DNA from: Methanococcoides methylutens
GTDB lineage: Archaea; Halobacteriota; Methanosarcinia; Methanosarcinales; Methanosarcinaceae
Assembly: GCF_000765475.1 (NCBI RefSeq)
Contig: NZ_JRHO01000004.1
Location: 1 to 56,343 of the forward strand
Direction: 5' to 3'
Length of the DNA: 56,343 nt
Position 1 is the stretch's first letter. Every line of letters starts with the position of its first letter. Position numbers and translations under genes: made by a program. The notes beneath the pieces were generated by a model, which ran no database searches, had not been told where the DNA came from, and saw only the letters and a list, made by a program, of their open reading frames with translations. This document shows, one piece after another, positions 53,216 to 56,343 of the stretch.

Positions 53216-53572
53216 ATGTCAAATTCACAAACAATGTCAACAGAAGAGCTGTTTGCACTCCCAAAGAATAAATTTATTGACAGATGTAAAGAATGGTGCA
53301 ATGAGTTCAATGATGGAAAACCTATGAAAACTGATGAAAATAATCCATGTCCAGTTCACATATGGGTTGCACTTAATGGGGAAAAATGTGCTCATGATAC
53401 CGTTGCAAATATTGCACAGTGTCCTGTATGTGACCAGCCAATGTGTCCGGATTGCATGAATCATAGTGTCCACCAACTCTCAAGGGTAACTGGCTATATA
53501 TCCAATGTTAGTGGATGGAATGCTGCAAAAAAACAGGAACTTAAAGACCGCGTTCGATCTGATATAAAATGA
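53216..53572 (+). CDS. Stand-alone glycyl-radical/zinc-site protein resembling the C-terminus of anaerobic ribonucleotide reductase
   Basis: A 118-residue soluble protein. Residues 69-80 have CPVCDQPMCPDC (Cys 69, 72, 77, 80), like the zinc-binding four-Cys site of class III ribonucleotide reductase NrdD. Thirteen residues later comes RVTGYISNVSGWNAAKKQELKDR, matching the NrdD glycyl-radical segment; Gly93 would carry the radical. The catalytic barrel of NrdD is absent. The N-terminal half (residues 1-65) holds more Cys and His (RCKEWCNEF, NPCPVHIW, EKCAHD). It resembles in concept the YfiD/GrcA spare part of pyruvate formate-lyase. Expected length of NrdD is over 600. AGGAG precedes ATG 53216. 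No NrdG activase lies nearby. Confidence 0.8.
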   Translation: MSNSQTMSTEELFALPKNKFIDRCKEWCNEFNDGKPMKTDENNPCPVHIWVALNGEKCAHDTVANIAQCPVCDQPMCPDCMNHSVHQLSRVTGYISNVSGWNAAKKQELKDRVRSDIK

Positions 53573-53926
53573 TATGAACCATACGTAAATAGGAAAATAA
53601 TGCGGGAACAGAAGCGAATTGTTTAACGTTTTTTTGGGGAGGTTGTCAAACCAGAGTCACAGCCAGTTGGCAAGGTCCCTTTAGCTCCTACTCCCATATT
53701 CTATATTATTTTTAGAGTAAATACGGCTATTGGTTCAAAATCTCGTAACTAAAAAAAGTTTTTTGAGGTTGGAGTCACCGGAAAAATGCACATGGATGTT
53801 AAATCGGACTTCAGGAAAAGTTGAAAAATAGCCTCTTCGAAGTCCTGTATAAAAAACTACTCCATATAATAGACGATGTTCTGGTTTAAAATTTCTGATG
53901 ACTTCTATCAATACTTAAAAAAGGAG
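53573..53926. other. 354-base intergenic region between convergent genes
   Basis: No supported gene. Poly-T and poly-A tracts (TTTTTTTGGGG near 53628 and AAAAAAGTTTTTTGAGG near 53752) are candidate transcription ends for the glycyl-radical-type gene and the response regulator. The plus-strand frame at 53876-54121 runs through the receiver gene in the opposite direction and is a shadow. Confidence 0.45.
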
Positions 53927-54340
53927 TCAAGCGGCTATATCATGAGCCATTTGCTTGAAAATTGGACTTTTAGACTTATGGAAGGCAGATTCTATAACAT
54001 ATTCCAATTCCTCTTCCATAAATGGCTTTTGAAGATAGCCCGCAGGATTTGCAATAGATGCTCTTGCTCTTGTCTCTTTGTCCGGATCACCGGTAAGAAA
54101 TATAAATGGAACAAAGTGTGACTTCAATATTTCTGTTGCAGCTTCAATGCCATCCATTTTCCCCTTCAGGTAAATATCTATGATAATAAGATCTGGCTTT
54201 TTCTCTTCAACCATCCTTATAGCATCTTCCCCGGATGTAGCATGTCCTGCAAACTTGTATCCCATATCCAGAAGCTTAAGTTTGATCATCATGGCAACGA
54301 TCATCTCGTCTTCAACTATGAGGATATTCTTTTCTTTCAT
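53927..54340 (-). CDS. Single-domain response regulator (receiver only)
   Basis: A 137-residue receiver domain with no output module. It has KNILIVEDEMIVAMMIKLKL (acidic pocket), the phosphorylation site Asp in PDLIIIDIYLKGKMDGIEA, FIFLTGDPD with the conserved Thr and YLQKPF with the Lys. It may relay phosphate to or from the sensor kinases common in this group. It lies alone, between the stand-alone glycyl-radical-type protein and the superoxide-reductase-like gene. No kinase partner is adjacent. Confidence 0.93.
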   Translation of the reverse strand: MKEKNILIVEDEMIVAMMIKLKLLDMGYKFAGHATSGEDAIRMVEEKKPDLIIIDIYLKGKMDGIEAATEILKSHFVPFIFLTGDPDKETRARASIANPAGYLQKPFMEEELEYVIESAFHKSKSPIFKQMAHDIAA

Positions 54341-54384
54341 AGCTCCCTCTCTTGAAATAGAATATCACTTTTTAAAATATGAAA

Positions 54385-54407
54385 AATGCCGGAGATGATC
54401 CGGCATT
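54385..54407 (-). terminator. Terminator downstream of the superoxide-reductase-like gene
   Basis: AATGCCGGA-GATGA-TCCGGCATT is a perfect 9-bp stem with a 5-base loop. On the minus strand it is followed by TTTTTCATATTTT, and it lies about 30 bases beyond the stop of the gene at 54439. Confidence 0.8.
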
Positions 54408-54438
54408 CTTTAGATGTACCCCCTACATCATATTCAAT

Positions 54439-54915
54439 TTACTTTGCATGCCAAGCGCAGGATTTTCCTTCCTTAACCTTCTTTGACATGATCTCAACTT
54501 GCCTGACAGATTGCCAAAGGCCATGGACATTACAGCTTGCTAATGCTTTAAGCTTCATGATCACAGCTTTTGTACCACAGTCTCCACAAACGTTCACACC
54601 ACGAATGTGACAGATCTCATATGCACGTATTCCAACAATTTCTTCTGTAGGTTCTACAGTAAATGTTGCTTCTGCTTTCTCATCGGAAGGTGAAAGCTCC
54701 ACTCTTCCGATCTTCGTATCTCCCAGATACAGTTCAATCCACTCGATATAGTGGTCATCCTGCATCACATGTGGGACTTCTCCGAGTCTTACAGTAACCT
54801 CAAATGAACCTTCTGCTGTCATCACATCTTCAGCTTCGATGACAGGAACGTGCTTCATCTCGGTTTCTGTCATATTCTCCGGATCTTTCAGGTGGTTAAT
54901 TACTTGTTCGGTCAT
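54439..54915 (-). CDS. Superoxide reductase-like (neelaredoxin/desulfoferrodoxin) protein with extra Cys-rich insert
   Basis: A 158-residue protein of the class II superoxide reductase family, which reduces superoxide to peroxide without making oxygen. The iron ligands expected for the His4-Cys site are visible: His22 in EMKHVPVIEA (with Lys21), His49 in GEVPHVMQ, His55 in DDHYIEWIEL, Cys128 and His131 in SCNVHGLWQS. Between the last His and this Cys is an insert with ICHIRGVNVCGDCGTK (Cys102, His103, Cys110, Cys113), absent from neelaredoxins. The start ATG 54915 follows GGGGTGAGATC. It probably protects strictly anaerobic enzymes. A terminator follows. Confidence 0.87.
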   Translation of the reverse strand: MTEQVINHLKDPENMTETEMKHVPVIEAEDVMTAEGSFEVTVRLGEVPHVMQDDHYIEWIELYLGDTKIGRVELSPSDEKAEATFTVEPTEEIVGIRAYEICHIRGVNVCGDCGTKAVIMKLKALASCNVHGLWQSVRQVEIMSKKVKEGKSCAWHAK

Positions 54916-54964
54916 AGGATCTCACCCCTTAATTCAATATATTATATGCTCTTTGAAAATATAT

Positions 54965-54989
54965 AGTTGCCAGCAATTTGCTGACAACT
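54965..54989 (-). terminator. Terminator of the APC permease operon
   Basis: AGTTG-CAGCAA-like arms pair with TTGCTG-CAACT (54965-54989) with a mismatched C/A, and on the minus strand the stem is followed by A/T-rich sequence. It lies 12 bases past the stop of the gene at 55001. Confidence 0.65.
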
Positions 54990-55000
54990 ATTCCTCATGT

Positions 55001-55246
55001 TCAGAACTTGTAATTCTTCACCGAGTGATACAGGATCACACCGAAGAATACAATTATTACAGCCAGGAGGCCGAAATATGAGACTGGATCCCATACGAAC
55101 TGCATTCCACCTGTTCCTTCCCATCCTACAAGGACCGTTCCCTGAAGGATTACAGGCGTTACAACGCAGACACCTGCTAATATGAAGATGAACAGGATAT
55201 CCAAGATCTGCCCCAACATGCCTCTTTCTTTTACTGCTTCAGCCAT
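55001..55246 (-). CDS. Small membrane protein, 81 residues, in the permease operon
   Basis: Two predicted transmembrane helices (ILDILFIFILAGVCVVTPVIL and PVSYFGLLAVIIVFFGVILYHSV) with an intervening loop, GTVLVGWEGTGGMQFVWD. AGGAGG precedes the ATG at a good distance. It is the last of three genes in the order permease, 87-residue protein, 81-residue protein. It has no recognisable enzyme or carrier motif. It may be a small accessory subunit of the APC permease. Confidence 0.82.
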   Translation of the reverse strand: MAEAVKERGMLGQILDILFIFILAGVCVVTPVILQGTVLVGWEGTGGMQFVWDPVSYFGLLAVIIVFFGVILYHSVKNYKF

Positions 55247-55258
55247 GTCTTTTCCTCC

Positions 55259-55522
55259 TCAGTCATAGTACTCAAAGTCGAACATGTGTTCCTTTATGGA
55301 ATTATAGACCCTTATACATCCAATGGTCTCTATACCGATCAACAATAGATAGAATACTATGTAGATCGGCCAGATCCTACCGAGTTCAGGAACTTCACCC
55401 CAAAGAGTTGACAGGATATTGTAGACAATATATGTCTCTGAGAAGTAAAGCAGTCCCAATACCAGCATGATTACTCCTGCATCCTGCTTCAATTTGTTAT
55501 GATATAATGCTTCATCTGCCAT
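55259..55522 (-). CDS. Small membrane protein, 87 residues, in the permease operon
   Basis: Two predicted transmembrane helices (AGVIMLVLGLLYFSETYIVYNIL and IWPIYIVFYLLLIGIETIGCI) with a short acidic tail ending FDFEYYD. GGGAGGAG precedes ATG 55522. It lies 15 bases after the permease stop and 12 bases before the next gene. A pair of tiny double-span proteins beside an APC permease is not a usual arrangement. Function unknown. Confidence 0.83.
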   Translation of the reverse strand: MADEALYHNKLKQDAGVIMLVLGLLYFSETYIVYNILSTLWGEVPELGRIWPIYIVFYLLLIGIETIGCIRVYNSIKEHMFDFEYYD

Positions 55523-55537
55523 TTTATCTCCTCCCGT

Positions 55538-56343
55538 TCATCTCCTGTGTGCAGGTTCAGGCCATCCAAGGTCTTCTCCCCAGTCGTGTTTTGATTCAAT
55601 GCTTCTGTATCTCCACGAGAAGTAGAAGTATGCAACCACATAGAACACCAGACCGAAGACAAGGTTGTAGCTGTAACCCCAGTTCAGTGTTGACATGATC
55701 ACGATCGCAAGGAAGATCGTGAAGTATGCAAGATAAGGCTGCAGTGGTCCGACAAATGGACGTACCTTCTGTGTGTGTTCCGGGAACATCTTCCTGAAGC
55801 GTATCAGGGAGAATGGGATCATCACATAACATACCAATCCTGATGTGATCGAGAACGTAATGACCTGATCAAGGAAACCACTGAATGCAAATGCGATCGC
55901 AATTGGCATTGTAAAGATAACTGCCCTGTATGGAGTGCTGTACTTTGGGTGTACTGCTGAGAACCATGGTGTAAGGAAGTGGTCCCTTGAAAGGGCGAAC
56001 CATGATCTTGATGAATCACAGACAGTACCGTTCGCACTTGCCAGACAGGTAAAGAGTGTACCTACTGCCAGGAATGCAACCAGGAACTTAACTCCGCTTT
56101 GTGTTGCTGCTTCGTAAAGTGGGTATGCAGAAACACCAAGCTCAGCTGTTGGGATAAATCCTGAACAGACATAGAGTGTCATACCTGCTGCAAGCAACAG
56201 TGTGATCATACCAGCCTGCTGACCAAGAGGAACTGCTCTTGTTGGGTGCTTACATTCCTCAGCACACATTGCAGCTCCTTCAATACCCAGGTAGAACCAG
56301 GGACCGAACTGGAGTGCTGCAAAAATACCAATAAAACCATTTG
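55538..56343 (-). CDS. APC family amino-acid/amine permease (partial, N-terminus outside window)
   Basis: The C-terminal 267 residues or so of a permease whose start lies beyond the window end. The part seen opens with GFIGIFAALQFGPWFYLGIEGAAMCAEECKHPTRAVPLGQQAGMI, the APC-type signature near TM6, followed by TVCDSSRSWFALSRDHFLTPWFSAVHPKYSTPYRAV and several helices, ending with a conserved-looking tail ESKHDWGEDLGWPEPAHRR. The frame is open through base 56343, so an ATG inside the window at 56269 is not the real start. The signature resembles ethanolamine-type and methylamine-type permeases; substrate uncertain. It is the first gene of a three-gene operon. Confidence 0.88.
   Translation of the reverse strand, partial: NGFIGIFAALQFGPWFYLGIEGAAMCAEECKHPTRAVPLGQQAGMITLLLAAGMTLYVCSGFIPTAELGVSAYPLYEAATQSGVKFLVAFLAVGTLFTCLASANGTVCDSSRSWFALSRDHFLTPWFSAVHPKYSTPYRAVIFTMPIAIAFAFSGFLDQVITFSITSGLVCYVMIPFSLIRFRKMFPEHTQKVRPFVGPLQPYLAYFTIFLAIVIMSTLNWGYSYNLVFGLVFYVVAYFYFSWRYRSIESKHDWGEDLGWPEPAHRR

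Noticed and set aside
53876-54121. 81-codon plus-strand frame over the response regulator
   Set aside because: It is antisense to the well-supported receiver gene.
1-56343. CRISPR array, insertion sequence, rRNA or prophage
   Set aside because: No regularly spaced repeats, transposase genes, rRNA-like stretches or phage modules were seen.

Overview
The window is a chromosomal segment of a methylotrophic methanogenic archaeon, most likely of the family Methanosarcinaceae. The direct evidence is a methanol:coenzyme M methyltransferase cluster (MtaA, a RamA-type corrinoid activator and two MtaC-MtaB pairs), a Sep-tRNA:Cys-tRNA synthase, leaderless genes behind archaeal TATA boxes, and an AT-rich composition. 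Assignment to a Methanococcoides- or Methanolobus-like genus is inference. I saw no rRNA, convincing tRNA, CRISPR array, insertion sequence or origin.

Layout. 141-5679: an HTH-CBS regulator, a membrane sensor histidine kinase and a complete molybdate ABC transporter (modABC) behind a ModE-like palindrome. 5757-7181: a bactofilin-like membrane protein and, upstream of it, an unannotated minus-strand structured RNA candidate. 7522-11672: a sulfur operon, SepCysS (Cys-tRNA formation), O-acetylhomoserine sulfhydrylase and a CBS-fused homoserine O-acetyltransferase. 11789-15142: PEP synthase and a duplicated-domain secreted protein. 15263-22467: a MoxR/DUF58/von Willebrand factor A operon of envelope proteins. 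22543-24909: prephenate dehydratase and a secreted alkaline-phosphatase-fold protein.

25483-37479 is the methanol core. MtaB/MtaC move the methyl group of methanol to a corrinoid, MtaA passes it to coenzyme M, and the RamA-like iron-sulfur protein restores Co(I) after accidental oxidation. A 1244-residue PAS/GAF protein without a kinase domain sits between the activator and the first mtaCB pair. mtaA and the second mtaCB pair share a promoter with TATA box and a CCAGAC element at identical spacing. Downstream lie an acetate-transporter-family protein, an unusual cation-diffusion-facilitator homologue and a hydantoinase/oxoprolinase-type protein.

41461-56343 is mixed: glnK-amt for ammonium, a CobW-type GTPase with a leaderless small upstream gene, an MFS transporter, a bacterial-type shikimate kinase homologue, a UPF0210/ACT pair, a lipoprotein, a cation/calcium exchanger, a universal stress protein, a VIT1-like protein, a stand-alone glycyl-radical-type small protein resembling the C-terminus of anaerobic ribonucleotide reductase, a response regulator, a superoxide-reductase-like protein with extra cysteines, and the end of an APC permease operon with two tiny membrane proteins.

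The most promising undescribed elements are the three-hairpin RNA at 7043-7181, the stand-alone NrdD-tail protein at 53216-53572, the shared mta promoter element, the kinase-less PAS/GAF protein in the mta cluster, and the permease with two mini-subunits.
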